Below are positions 1 through 11,800 of a DNA stretch of 62,000 nt, in pieces (within the stretch, counting starts at the first letter, position 1; each line of letters starts with the position of its first letter). The notes below the pieces were generated by a model. The model did no database searches. It saw only the letters and a program-made list of their open reading frames with translations, and was not told the DNA's origin. Source of the stretch: Branchiostoma floridae (lineage: Eukaryota > Chordata > Leptocardii > Amphioxiformes > Branchiostomatidae); assembly GCF_000003815.2 (NCBI RefSeq), contig NC_049994.1, positions 15,408,409 to 15,470,408 on the forward strand. Reading direction: 5' to 3'. The position numbers and the translations under genes were made by a program.

Positions 1-71
1 TGGGTTTTGTAGGCCTCTTGGAATAACTCTAAAATTTGTTTCCTTGTCATTCAATAGAAAGGCAGTTTGAC

Positions 72-266
72 TTAGAAGTAAAATGTACCATGTATTTCGT
101 CTTTCACTGGTTTTGAAATACAATAGTTACACTCACAGGTTCTTTCGCCCACAGGTAGCATTTCGTGCTGCCATTTCTCAATTTCAAGGGGGTGGGTGCT
201 AATTCTGAGTTTACACATTGCTGATCCTACCTCCTGTTTATCAAGTAACGTTATATAATTTTCCAT
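72..266 (-). pseudogene. C-terminal fragment of a LINE ORF
   Basis: The minus strand encodes LRISTHPLEIEKWQHE, GERTCECNYC and VKDEIH. This pattern (a 'lRisSH..lEIE.GR' stretch, then E-R-x-C-x-x-C and v.DE.H) is common near the end of non-LTR retrotransposon reverse transcriptases in invertebrate genomes. There is no adjoining RT domain. The assignment rests on motif memory only. Confidence 0.4.
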
Positions 267-423
267 TGAGTATCCACTATCCCTTCTTTAGTTTGTTGGA
301 AAATCTTAACTTACCATTATCTTTAGACAGTGTATGAAAAAAATGTCTGGATATATACATCTTCCAGTCTTTTTCTTAACAATTGACATATAAGGTACAT
401 GTACCTGAGAGAGTGCTCCCAAA

Positions 424-625
424 TAATAGAAGTTTATTTGCAAGTTCATGCCTGAGGGCTAATTGCAAGTACATGGTATAAACATAGGATATATGTATAT
501 ACAAGTGACAATGAACAGATAAACAATACTCTACTCTAATTAATACTAGTGTTGACTTCTTTTTTGGAAACAGGGAGACGAAAAGCCCTTTTCTACAGTT
601 TCTGGGTTCTGTGATTTCAAGAGAT
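424..625 (+). repeat. Dispersed repeat, copy A
   Basis: Begins TAATAGAAGTTTATTTGCAA and includes CAAGTTCATGCCTGAGGGC, CTTCTTTTTTGGAA and TTTCTGGGTTCTGTGATTTC. It recurs at 1190-1480 (with a different middle) and inverted at 4259-4485. The class is unknown. Confidence 0.7.
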
Positions 626-1189
626 TGAATAATCAACAACTACTGTCAATTATCCATTTAGTGTGAATGACCTTTGTTGTCTGCTGTGTTTCACTTTGCA
701 TACAAAAAGCACAACAGTTAGAAATCTTTCTGTGCAATCTTTTTGTGTATTCTAACAATTACCATGTTAAAAAGATGAAGGTTTGGCTCTTAGATTCAGG
801 CTTTTGTTTCTATTTCAATCGTCAGGCTTTCCTTTTGTCTGCCTGAGCCAAACACCATACACTTTTAAGGGTTAAAAAGAATACTTGACAAGATAGAATT
901 AGAAAGCCACATAGAACACATTAAAAAATAATTCAAAACAGGTTCAAGCTTAAACACATAACACTTAAAAAATTAATTCAAAAGTTTGAGCCTAAGCTAT
1001 GTAAGGACTAAAGGAGAGTTATAAGCATCATCAGATGCTAATCTAAAAACGGTTTTGTTGGTTTTGGTAAGCCCGGGATTGATTTGTGAGTATAATTCTC
1101 CAACCCATGGCCAGGTTCTAGCTAATACTACTAGTAGCTTGTTCTAACCTGTCAGAGGTGGACCCCTAGTTCTGCCTCGGTATTAGATC

Positions 1190-1480
1190 AATAGAAAGAA
1201 AGTTTATTTGCAAGTTCATGCCTGTAGGCTAATTGCAAGTACATGGTATAAACAAGATAGGGAATACGCATATGAAACAACCAGAGGGGCGAGGTGTTGT
1301 CATGGTCAGTTTGGCAGCGCTTGAACCCCACTGTTACACATGTAACAATTAACTGTGATAAATATTAATTTCATTCAAAGAGACAACTCAAATACTATAC
1401 ATGTATCTAGATAGGTTGGGTAACTTCTTTTTTGGAGGCAAAGAAAGACAAAGAGTCCCGCTTTTTCTATAATTTGTGCT
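1190..1480 (+). repeat. Dispersed repeat, copy B
   Basis: Shares AGTTTATTTGCAAGTTCATG and GCAAGTACATGGTATAAACA with copy A, then CTTCTTTTTTGGAGGCA and GTCCCGCTTTTTCTA further on. About 165 bp of unrelated sequence lies between the two matching parts and includes the first unit of a 32-bp direct repeat. Confidence 0.6.
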
Positions 1481-1530
1481 CAGAGCTGTTGGTGTGCACA
1501 TGGTCAGTTTGGCAGCGCTTGAACCCCACT
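1301..1530 (+). repeat. 32-bp direct repeat pair, 198 bp apart
   Basis: CATGGTCAGTTTGGCAGCGC plus TTGAACCCCACT occurs without change at 1301-1332 and 1499-1530. The second unit lies just beyond dispersed repeat copy B, and the first lies within it. Confidence 0.8.
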
Positions 1531-1591
1531 AATATTCAGATTTGCGAATAATTGTCATCATGTCAACACAAAAGCAGCTTGAATTTGTCTT

Positions 1592-1634
1592 ACCAAGGAG
1601 GTTAAAGAATCACTCTTTCTTTAACCTCCTTGGT
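1592..1634. repeat. Perfect 16-bp hairpin
   Basis: Arms ACCAAGGAGGTTAAAG (1592-1607) and CTTTAACCTCCTTGGT (1619-1634) with an 11-base loop. A 12-bp version of the same hairpin lies at 3645-3678 (arms ACCAAGGAGGTT / AACCTCCTTGGT). Confidence 0.8.
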
Positions 1635-1853
1635 CTTACATCCGGGTACATGGGGTCATAGTTGGCAGCGTCATGTGTGAAAGTGGAAGTTTTTTACTTT
1701 CAATGTATGGCTTCCATGAACTTTACCCACAAAACTGTCTGGATTTCACCTTTGTGATAGTGAAACAAAATTGAATCATGATATAAGTATTAAACCGTTG
1801 TAGATTCTATTCTGACTGATGATCTGTTCTCAAATCTTGAACTTTTTCTTTAG

Positions 1854-3061
1854 GCCACACCAATTTAATCAGTTGGTTCTCGGAATCGCCGCTTCTATTT
1901 TTCCCAATTTCAAAAAAAAAAAAAAAAATTGGATCAGATCCACCACTCCGTTCAGTTGCCTGTTGCTGACAAACTATCGGGTTCAGAACATCTGGAAGTA
2001 CCAGTAGATTTATTTTTTCTCCCCCCAAATCCTTTGTTACCAATTTATTCATTTCTAGTTTGTTGCAAAACATAATTAGGAACACATAAATCATCGTAAA
2101 TATGAGATACACATGGACAAGTAACGTAGCAGAAGTTCATATTAAATCATGGCTCAGGAGCATGTGCTCAAACACACAGTAAATTTTCAACTGAAACACA
2201 GAAATCGGCACCCAAATAAACAACTCAATAAATAAGTAATACTTTTTCACTCTTGTACCTCCATAGTCAACATGTTTTGGTATGCCTGACAGGTAGAAAT
2301 TCGTCTGAAAGCCGTCCGAAAATGGAGTAAACAAACCGAGCGGCAGCCATTTTGTGAAGTGTGCAGCAGCGCTCCCTATCTTACTATCAGACTTCACAGC
2401 TCTTGACTTGTACTGTAATACAGTGAAGGGTCACTGGGTTTTTTCAAGGAGGTTTTTATCAAGTTGCATCTAATTTTTTGCTAACAAACAATTGTACATG
2501 TAACAAAAAAAGGAAGAATTAATATATGGTTTATAGTATATAGTACTTTTGGTTGTGCATTTATTTTTTGGGGAGTGCAAGTGTATTTATGATTTTTTTC
2601 ATCTGCACCAGTTCACCATGAAATGTATTTAGAGCCTTGGATGTATGGATTTTAACCAACATGGAGGGCAAATAATTCCAGCAATGTTTTTATTTTTATT
2701 TCTAGAGACAAACTTATATGAAATTTGTTGTTGTTGTTGTTGTTGTAGTTAAAACAGAAATTCTACTAAATTAAATACAAAATAAGCTTAATTTCTGTAA
2801 AAAATACTAACATTATACTGGTCTGTTTAAGATGTTTTGTGTTTACCACGTGATAAGATAAAAATTAGATAGTTAACTAGAACGAAATATATTATATCAT
2901 ATTATAACAGATTTAAACTATTAAACTATTTTTAGCACGCGTATACCATGGGGTCTGGGCCTGACCCCCAACTTGTTGCAAGTTTTTTTTTTTTTTTTCG
3001 CCCTGTCGCTTCAATTTTTTTCTGAAAAAATCCGAGAACCAACAAATTAAATTGGTATGGC
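1854..3061. mobile_element. Harbinger-like non-autonomous transposon candidate (about 1.2 kb)
   Basis: The left end GGCCACACCAATTTAATCAG-TTGGTTCTCGG and the right end TCCGAGAACCAACAAATTAA-ATTGGTATGGCC are inverted repeats of about 32 bp with a few differences, flanked by TTA on both sides. GGCC ends and a 3-bp TTA duplication suit PIF/Harbinger. It contains an A-run near 1912 and a T-run near 2985. No transposase ORF is seen. Confidence 0.55.
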
Positions 3062-5359
3062 CTTAAATTGCACTTCATATTTCAATCCTGGATTACTGTT
3101 GAAATACTTGATATGCTTTTGTTTACACTATACTTCAAACTATAGCCTTTGGTTCAAGGGTGGGAACATTAGCTCCATTTATGAGATATTCACCATTTGA
3201 GAATTGAAGTTGAGACTCAAAGGATTACACTGCTGTCTGTGACTCCACGGGTGAGCCTTGCGTCATCCAAGTCTGGCTGCAAAAATGCCTGTTTGTACTA
3301 CCAGAAAGTATGCAAATAGCTATGCCCACGAATAACAATTGGGAGCCAAGAGTCATAAAAGACAATGGTTCTTTTACCAGGTGTCATTGTTGGTCAGGCG
3401 TATTCAGTATTCAAATTCCTGTTGCACACTTGACAAAACACCTTGACAGAACTAGGAAAAAAACTGGGATACAAGAAAAAAAAAAGTAGTGTTTTCTCTG
3501 TGAAAAAACAAACAAACTAAATACCTGATGGATATTTTTCTGGCTCACACTGTCACAGTTTTATTCATCATCAGGTACCTTTTCATTAGCAAAAAAATAA
3601 TTGTCAAAGCGCGCAAAGCCTGGATGCACAGCCTCAAATGTCTAACCAAGGAGGTTGAAAAAAGGAAACCTCCTTGGTCTAACTCGTTCATTAGTTTCAC
3701 CTGATAGCCTTCTGAGAATATCCGATTCCTGTGGTAAACCCATTCTGTTATATGTTTGTGAAATTTGGGGTTCTGAGAAATTATGATACATCTCTGATCG
3801 AAATTACACACAACCAATTCTGCAAAAACATTTAGGCATTCATCCAAGTTGAAGTCTCTAGAAATAGTAGTAATTTAGCATGTAGGTCCGAATTAGGCAG
3901 ATTTTCCACTAGACATAGATATTTCCGTTCGACTTGTAAAATATTGGCTAATAAAAAGTATGTAATGTTTCACACAAATCGATTTTACTAAGCATCCATT
4001 TACAAGTAAACGCACTCTTGGAACAGCACAACTCTCTTGTAAATGGCTGGAGAAGTTCATTGTTGCAGCATGTTAAAGAAATACTTGATTATAGTGGATA
4101 TTTTTATCTCTGGTACTCAGACAACTCACTCTGTGACCCTGTATATGTATGTTATCTGATAAGGAACAGAATTACAGATATGTATATCCAGACGTTTCTA
4201 CATAATATAAGTATAGATATAGATTCCCCACACCCACAGACGAACAGAAAGCCACTTTTCTCTTGAAATCGCAGAACCCACAAATTGTAGAAAATGTGGG
4301 GCTTTCCGTCTCGCTCTGCTTCCAAAAAAGAAGTCAAACCCAACCAGTTTAGAAATAGCCAACACTAGTATTATAGTAGAATATTGTTTATAACTGTTTA
4401 TTGTCACTTCTATATCTCCTATATTTACACCATGCACTTGCAATTAGCCCTCAAGCATGAACTTGCAAATAAACTTCTCTATTCATCAACCCAGATTAGA
4501 CATAGGCTGAGTTCCTCACAATTCAGCCCCCTGGTTGCAAAGAGAGAGTAGTTGGCCCACCAAATAAATAATAATAAACTGGCACCAGCCACCCTGCTGG
4601 GAGGCCAGTGGCAATTTCGTTATCTAAGAAGGTTACAAGGACAATCCCTAAGTCTTGTGTGATTAAAACAAAATAATAAATATCGGACCCGGTGTAGTTC
4701 CTTGGGCAGACAAGGCTGTGCTTTTCTTTCAAAGATAACTTTTCTTCATATGAATCATTGAAATCAAGCAAATTGTATTGATTTAGCTAACTATATACAA
4801 AACAACCTTTTCCCGCCTTTAGCGGGGGACGGGTCAGTAATATTTCCCGAGGATCTTCTGTCCACCCCGTCGGTCTGTACCTGAGTTGCCAGGTAGTCTG
4901 AATTTGTCATACACGTGCTAATTACACAAGCTTACCAGGTGTGAATTCTTTTTGAATAACAGCTTTTTGGTGCATTCTATTTAATTCAGTGATTTTCATG
5001 GTGTTAATTGTATGCGGTCTTCAATCGGGGTAAGCTCTGAAGACCGACGGTTTGACTTGATTGAGCCAGCGGGCTCAAGAATTTTCTTCGGGTTTCGGTG
5101 TCTAACCCTCGGGATAAGCAATTTTCAAAGTCAAATATCTCAAAAAATTTGTACGTTATGACCATAAAAAAGGAGCCTCATACTCCAGATAACATGATCT
5201 TTCCAATGGTATGTAAAACTTTCATGTATGTTCAGGAAGAAAAAAAGTTGAAAAATGGGGATTTCAAGATGTCCGCGTTCAAATCCGGAAAACAACTTTC
5301 CTAGAATGGAGTGACTGGTGTTAATATCTCTATGAGATAGAGATAGCAAAATCTCATAC
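2100..5359. other. Long intron tail, no coding exon recognised
   Basis: Downstream, in transcription sense, of the last nebulin exon I find no further nebulin exon, no SH3-coding exon and no stop. Besides the repeats listed there is only AT-rich sequence and a GC-richer stretch near 4805-5100 (CGCCTTTAGCGGGGGACGGG) of unknown nature. Bases 640-1190 are likewise empty. Confidence 0.5.
4259..4485 (-). repeat. Dispersed repeat, copy C (inverted)
   Basis: Reverse complement of copy A: TCTCTTGAAATCGCAGAACC, TTCCAAAAAAGAAGTC, then GCACTTGCAATTAGCCCTCA and GAACTTGCAAATAAACTTCT. Confidence 0.7.
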
Positions 5360-5838
5360 CTCGCTTTGAAGACCAGTAGTTTCCTTCGCATGAGTGATTT
5401 GAGGGTCGTCTACACGGACAGTGAAGTGGCCTCGTTGTTTCTCAAAGGCTTCCTTGTACAGTTTCTGTCAGGAGCAAAAAACAACAACTTGAAATGATAT
5501 TAAGCATTATCACGGCCAGTTCCTATTACGGAGTTCAGATCTGAAATGTAACATTTGAAACCATTCAAAATCATCAGTGAGCACATGTGTAACTAGTCAA
5601 AGCAATCTAAGAAGGAAAATCACACCTCTGATTTAATTTTCTCAGCTTCTTCAACCCTGGACATCTCAGGAGTGAAGGGGTATTGACTGTGTCCCTTCTC
5701 CATAATTTCTCTAGCCTCATCCTTGTAGACATGGTCGCTCTGGAATCCAGATACTTGTAACTGGTTTAGGTACACAGGAGTCTCATGTACAGGGAACTGC
5801 TTCACTTCTGCTTCCTTCATCTCCTTCTTGTAGGGGAT
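5360..5838 (-). CDS. NEB: Start of nebulin super-repeat 12 (3 repeats, 2 exons)
   Basis: Exons 5626-5838 (71 aa) and 5360-5464 (35 aa). The double exon keeps EAEVKQFPVHETP and GHSQYPFTPEM but has a diverged middle (VYLNQLQVSGFQSDHVYKD). The second exon reads KLYKEAFEKQRGHFTVRVDD and ends GLQSE with donor GTATGAG. A further exon is required, because the frame is open at the donor, but none is recognisable in 1-5359; it must lie left of the window. Confidence 0.9.
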
Positions 5839-8800
5839 CTAACATAAAAATATAATGAGAAATCTTAATTGACACGACAAAAGTACAGCAACTTTCGTAA
5901 GGTCTATAACAACTACTTACAGTAGAACTAAACAACATATATGCAGAGCACAGATTTATCCAAGACATAGGATCTGCATAGTGGGAACAAAAAATGGTTC
6001 AAACAGGATAAAGTCAGATAATCACACAAAGAATTGTGAATATCTTACATCACTCTGCAGCTTGGCCACTTGCTCTGCCTGCTTTATATAAGGAGTGTCG
6101 TACACGGTGGTGTAGGTTGTTGGACGATCCTTGGTGTAGAGATACTGAAAGTACAGGCATACATTTTCTATGAATCAATGAAAGAATCATCAACAGAAAA
6201 AGAGACTTCCCATAAATACGAAAAACAATTTCATGAAATTCTATCCTGCTATTTGATGAAATTCGTTTCCTCAAACATAGAACCACTGGCTTTACATCCC
6301 ATCCAAGATGACATCCCTAACTGAAACTTGGTGATTTTCACTCCAGTGAGAAAATAGGTGTCTTTCTGAAGGGCACAATGCTCAGGATATCCAGGGATTC
6401 AAACATAGAACCCATATATTCAAAGTCAAAGGCTCTATCCTCAAGACCACCTTGCTGTCTTTCTGGATCTTCCTTTCCCACAATTGTCAGATATGAACAA
6501 GACTAGATGATAGCACTAAGCAATAGCAGTGTTTTCCTTACCTCACTCTGCAGTTCTTGGACCCTCTTTGCTTCCTGGATGGTGGGAGTGTCTGCCGGCA
6601 TGTTGAACCGGGAACGAATCCTGGCTGCTCTGTCCGTGTACTTCTTCTGTTAAGCAAATTGAAAAGTTGCCTCATCAATATCATATTCTAGCATTATCTA
6701 GAAATTTTAGCCTCAACACTAGCAATGCAAGGCTCCATTGTGAAATACATGCATTGTTGATTGCCCAACTACGGAAGTTTTAACATGAAAATCTGCTGCC
6801 ACCACTTGACATCCACTAAGCAATTTATAACAGTAACTGCCTACTGCATAACTGTATAGGCCAGGAACTGGTCCCTTCCTCCTATAGTTAATGTTTGCCA
6901 AGCTATCTGGTCCTCAATACAGTAAACTCCCATTAAAAAGTACAGACTTGATCATCATAGCTGAATATTCTAGTAACGGAAACTTGATAACTATAGTAAC
7001 CATACTTTCAGAACCTTGGAGAGAGTGCAAACTGTATAGGAGAGTGACCTATCATTACACTGTACAGAAAGTGTGCTGTTATACATCACAGACAGTCCAA
7101 CAATCACCCAAAGCAGTGGATGCTTGAAAACAACAGCAACATCAATTTCAGCACTAAGGAGAGAGCTTTAGTGTAGTATAGTTTACAATAGAATGGAATG
7201 GAATGGAATAGAATAGAATACTGTAGTGTAGAATAGTATTGTATAGTATAGTTAAGAAGTGTTTACCTGACTCGTTAACCCTGCCACAACCTTAGCTGTC
7301 AGGGTAGCGAGAGACATCATGGCATTGAAGGGCTTGCTGCGGGCTTCCTTCTGAGCGTCCTGAGTGTATCTGACCTACAGCAGGCAAATGAAAAATTGTT
7401 TTAAGTAACACTCCCTTCTGTACATTTAATTTGTATCTGTATCTGAATCTATTTAGACAGTATAACGGCCCTTCGGCGTAACACACCAGCCTTGCAGGCA
7501 CACAGTGCGGCAGCAGCTGGTTATATTACACTGAACAACCTGTCACACCTAACCTTTGCACATCTATCTAAAGCATTCTTTAAAACTACCCTTGTTCTAG
7601 CTTACGTACATTTGCATTTTGCAGGAAACTACTATCAAAATTGTTTAGTTTGCTACTCTGGGACAACAGACCAAATATAAAAAAAACTTTTAATCTTTAA
7701 TCACTGTAATTCCAAGGAAAAACGTGTTAAAATGATAAAAATTTGACTATTACTCACATCACTGGAGATTTCTGAAGCAGCCTTTGCCCTGACGTTGTCC
7801 ATGGTGTCGGGTGGTAGAGCGTTGGTCTTTCCACGCTCCTTCTTATAAAGCTCACGATATTTGTTCTGAAACAGAAAAAATATCAGTATTTTAGTCACCA
7901 ACCAAATTATATCCAAGGAGAAATCTCCTTAAGATATTAAAAACAACGTGTACACTTGAAACTAAGAAAATCAAGTAGTACTACCTCGCTTTGCTGCTCC
8001 CCAACCTCCCTGGCATGAATGATGTCAGGATCGTCGACACTCTTGGAGTAGTCTGCTCTCCACTTCTCATAGTTGGCTTTGTACAAGCGCTGGAGAACAA
8101 AAAAGAAAAGTTATCTCAAAGCAAAAAATGTTTACAGAATGCTTTTTAAGCTTCTCCCTGCTGCCTTAACCTGTAACCAATACAAATTTGGTGGGGGACA
8201 AAGTTGAGGAAACAAAATAAGCTAAAAAAAAGTTAAATTGAACTAAATATTGTACCTCGGATTTGATCTTTTCAGCATCTTCCACTCTGGACATCTCAGG
8301 AGTGAAGGGGTACTGACTGTGTCCCTTCTCCATGATGTACCTGGCCTCATCCTTGTAGACATGGTCACTCTGGTACTTAGTAAGCTGCAGCATGTGCTCA
8401 TAGGTTGGAGTGTCATGTACTGGGAACTGCTTCACTTCAGCTTCCTTCATTTCCTTCTTGTAAGGAATCTATGAAGAAACCAACAAGAAACTATTTGTCA
8501 GCTTTGAAACAACAGATCACAATAAAGAAGCTGAGAGATGTAATCCACTAGGTAAGTCATATCAAGGAAGCAGCAACTATCACAAACATGTAAACTAAAA
8601 AATCCAACCTCAACACTCAAGATCATTCCAACGATAACTTGATGTCAAAGGCAACAATACATACTATTTGAGGCACATGAGTTTAATAAAAGGTCTAGGG
8701 GTATCACATAGTTCAGTGGGTCAACATACATTGTACAACAGATGCCAACTACTACGTTGAATCTAACTGTTCTGGAATACTTACATCACTCTGTAGCCTG

Positions 8801-11800
8801 GCGACCAGTTCAGCTTGCTTCATGAGTGGGGTGTCATACACAGTGGTGTAGCTGGTGGGCCTGTCCTTGGTGTAGTTATGCTGTAAAAGGGGTAACATTG
8901 TCAATTATCAATAATCATAGAAAGTACTTCCCCACCCTAAAAAGATCTGATGTTCCAGTAAGAACTATTCTATCAATTATTTCAGCCAATATACACAAAG
9001 GAAAGACGAAGAAACTCTTACTGCAGCTGATCCATTCCCAAGTCAAGTCTGTACATTACTCTGGATTTCACAGCTTATCAGTTATCAGTTTCTCAAGTAC
9101 TCCCCCGGTAGCTTGACCTCATGACATGCACATTTTCAGCCAAGCTGCCTGTTTGGGGAGAGCCACACCACATGCACATTAAAGAACCCACCACAACCAG
9201 AAGGGTAATGGAGTATAGTCTGTACCTGGCTCTGTATCTGCTGAGCCCTCCTAGCCTCCTGGATAGCAGGCACATCATGGGTGATCAGGTACTGAGACAG
9301 AGCCTCACGCAGCTTCTCTGTGTACTTCACCTGTACAAGACAAAAATGATGAGGGAAAAATCAGTGTGGATCTACACTGTAAGCATAAGAAATGGGGATG
9401 TTGTATTTAAGGAAAAACCTTAACAGGGTCTGAAATACTTCCTTTCAGTTTCCTTCAATGTGTAATTCATAATACTGGCCACGAATCCTTCTAGCCCTTG
9501 GCATAATCTTTTGAAAAAAAAACCTGCAATGTTTGCTTTTGTATATCTGTAAAAAACTTTGACCAGTCTTAACACATAAAGCTTATCACCAATAAACAAT
9601 GACAAATAATGATACAACTATTAAGGCCTTGAAATCACCACCTTGATACACATGTACATCATTGCAAATAAACAATGTGAATATCCTCAGTACCTCACTG
9701 CTAAACTCAGCAGCAGCTTTGGCAGTCATGTAAGGTAGCGAGTCCACTGCGTTGTATGCCTTACTGTGGGCCTCACTGCGGGCATCTTTAGCGTAGTTGA
9801 TCTGGAAAAAAAAAACCCATATGAGTTGCTGTTCAAAATCTATGAATAATAGCATTGGGCTTTTACTGCTTCATCCACTCAAACAAGTTGAAGAATGTTG
9901 TCACTTCTTCCCATCTACACTACTACAAACTTTTACCTTGCATATGTGACACTCAACTGGTTATGATAGTCTTTTGTTTTACAAGGAAAAGCTGTTTGTA
10001 GCTGCAACAAGAAACACTGCCAACCCACAGTTCATGAAATATCTTAACATCATAGATAATACATAGATATTATAGGTGTGAAATTCAAAACCGGAGTCTA
10101 CAACCCACCTCACTCGCCATTTCCATGGCATCTTTGGCTCTCTGGATGTTCACAGAATCCACAGTCAGGGACTTCCCCTGTTCTTTGTCCTTCTCATACT
10201 GCTCCTTGTACTTGTTCTAAAAGAGAGTTTGAAGAAAATGTTGCAGAGTATTAGTAAAACTGAAATTTGATGAAAAAATTAAACTTAATAATAGCATTTG
10301 ATCATTAGAAACCAGACAGAACGACAACAACATGTACCTCGCTCTGGAGTAGAGCCACCTCCTTGGCATGGATGATGTTGGGATCATCCACAAGCATGGT
10401 GTACCTGGACTTCCACTTCTCATAGTTTTCCTTGTACAGACGCTGTAAAAAATATATTATAAATTTATCATTCAAGTAAGCAAATTCTAGCCTTACCTGC
10501 GACCATTAAACAGCTAATAATGAGGTGTCCAGTACACTAGCTGGTACAGGCAAAAAGGATAGCAGGTGAGCAAATTGATACTTTGGTCCCCAAGATATTG
10601 TTTTTCTAGAGTTGGAAAACCCTGTCAGACTTACATATACAGAGATCAAATTGTTATGATATCAGACTCATTTTATTTACAAATAATTGGAACCACAAAA
10701 GAGCTAGGGTTCCACTTATTAACTTCAATTGATGAAGATGATTTAAGTCTTTCACTGGCAGCAAAATGGTACAATACCACCCAAAATAACCCCAAGAGCA
10801 TTGAAATCAAAACAAATAGCAGACTTGTATTACTACATGTGAGTACCTGTGACTTGATCTTCTCTGCATCTTCAACCAGAAACATCTCAGGAGTGAAGGG
10901 GTACTGACTGTGTCCCTTTTCCATGATGTATTTAGCTTCATCCTTATAGACACGATCACTCTGGTACTTAGTAAGCTGCAGCATGTGCTCATAGGTTGGA
11001 GTGTCGTGCACAGGGAACTGTTTCACTTCTGCTTCCCTCATTTCCTTCTTGTAAGGAATCTAATGGGGTGAACAGAAAAACAAGAAAGTGCAGTTATTTC
11101 AAAGAGAAGATTGTTTTTTACTCTCCTTCACATATTCTTGTTGGAATTCAGTCAAAGAGCAACAATGCATTGAAGGCACTGACATGCATACTAGCCTACT
11201 AGGTAAGACATGCATACCACAAGTAATGCCAATGATTCAGAAGTAAAAGTAGATAGACATACATGGCTTCCATTGAAAATGCATAAGAAAAGTATGGCCT
11301 GCGTTCGACAATACTGACAATGATGAAATCCTAATCAACATCAGCCCTACAGCATCAGCTATGACTTAACAGTTCTATATATAATTCAAGAATGACAGTC
11401 TCTGCCATTTAATTAACATCTGTAAGTTAACTCAGTTCTATTGCAAAGTTCTTTACAGTGGTTCAGTAGATAGACAACATGGTATACATACATCGCTCTG
11501 TAGTCTGGCCACGAGTTCAGCTTGCTTCATGAGTGGAGTGTCATACACTGTGGTGTAGCTGGTAGGCCTGTCCTTGGTGTAGTTATGCTACAAACAGATT
11601 TGTATACATAAGAAAAAAATTGACAACAGTCATGAAATAAAAGGACAAAAGATGCATACATGGAGACATTTACATGAGGATGGAAAATGACATAATTTCT
11701 ATGACCTACAGATCAGTTCAGAGTAACATGTATGGATCTGGGGGTCAGGAATAAGATACACCAAATCCTTAATGAGTACAATAAATACATTGATTATGTT

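Noticed and set aside
1592-1634. AAGGAGG read as a ribosome-binding site
   Set aside because: The window is eukaryotic (spliced exons); the string is part of a hairpin.
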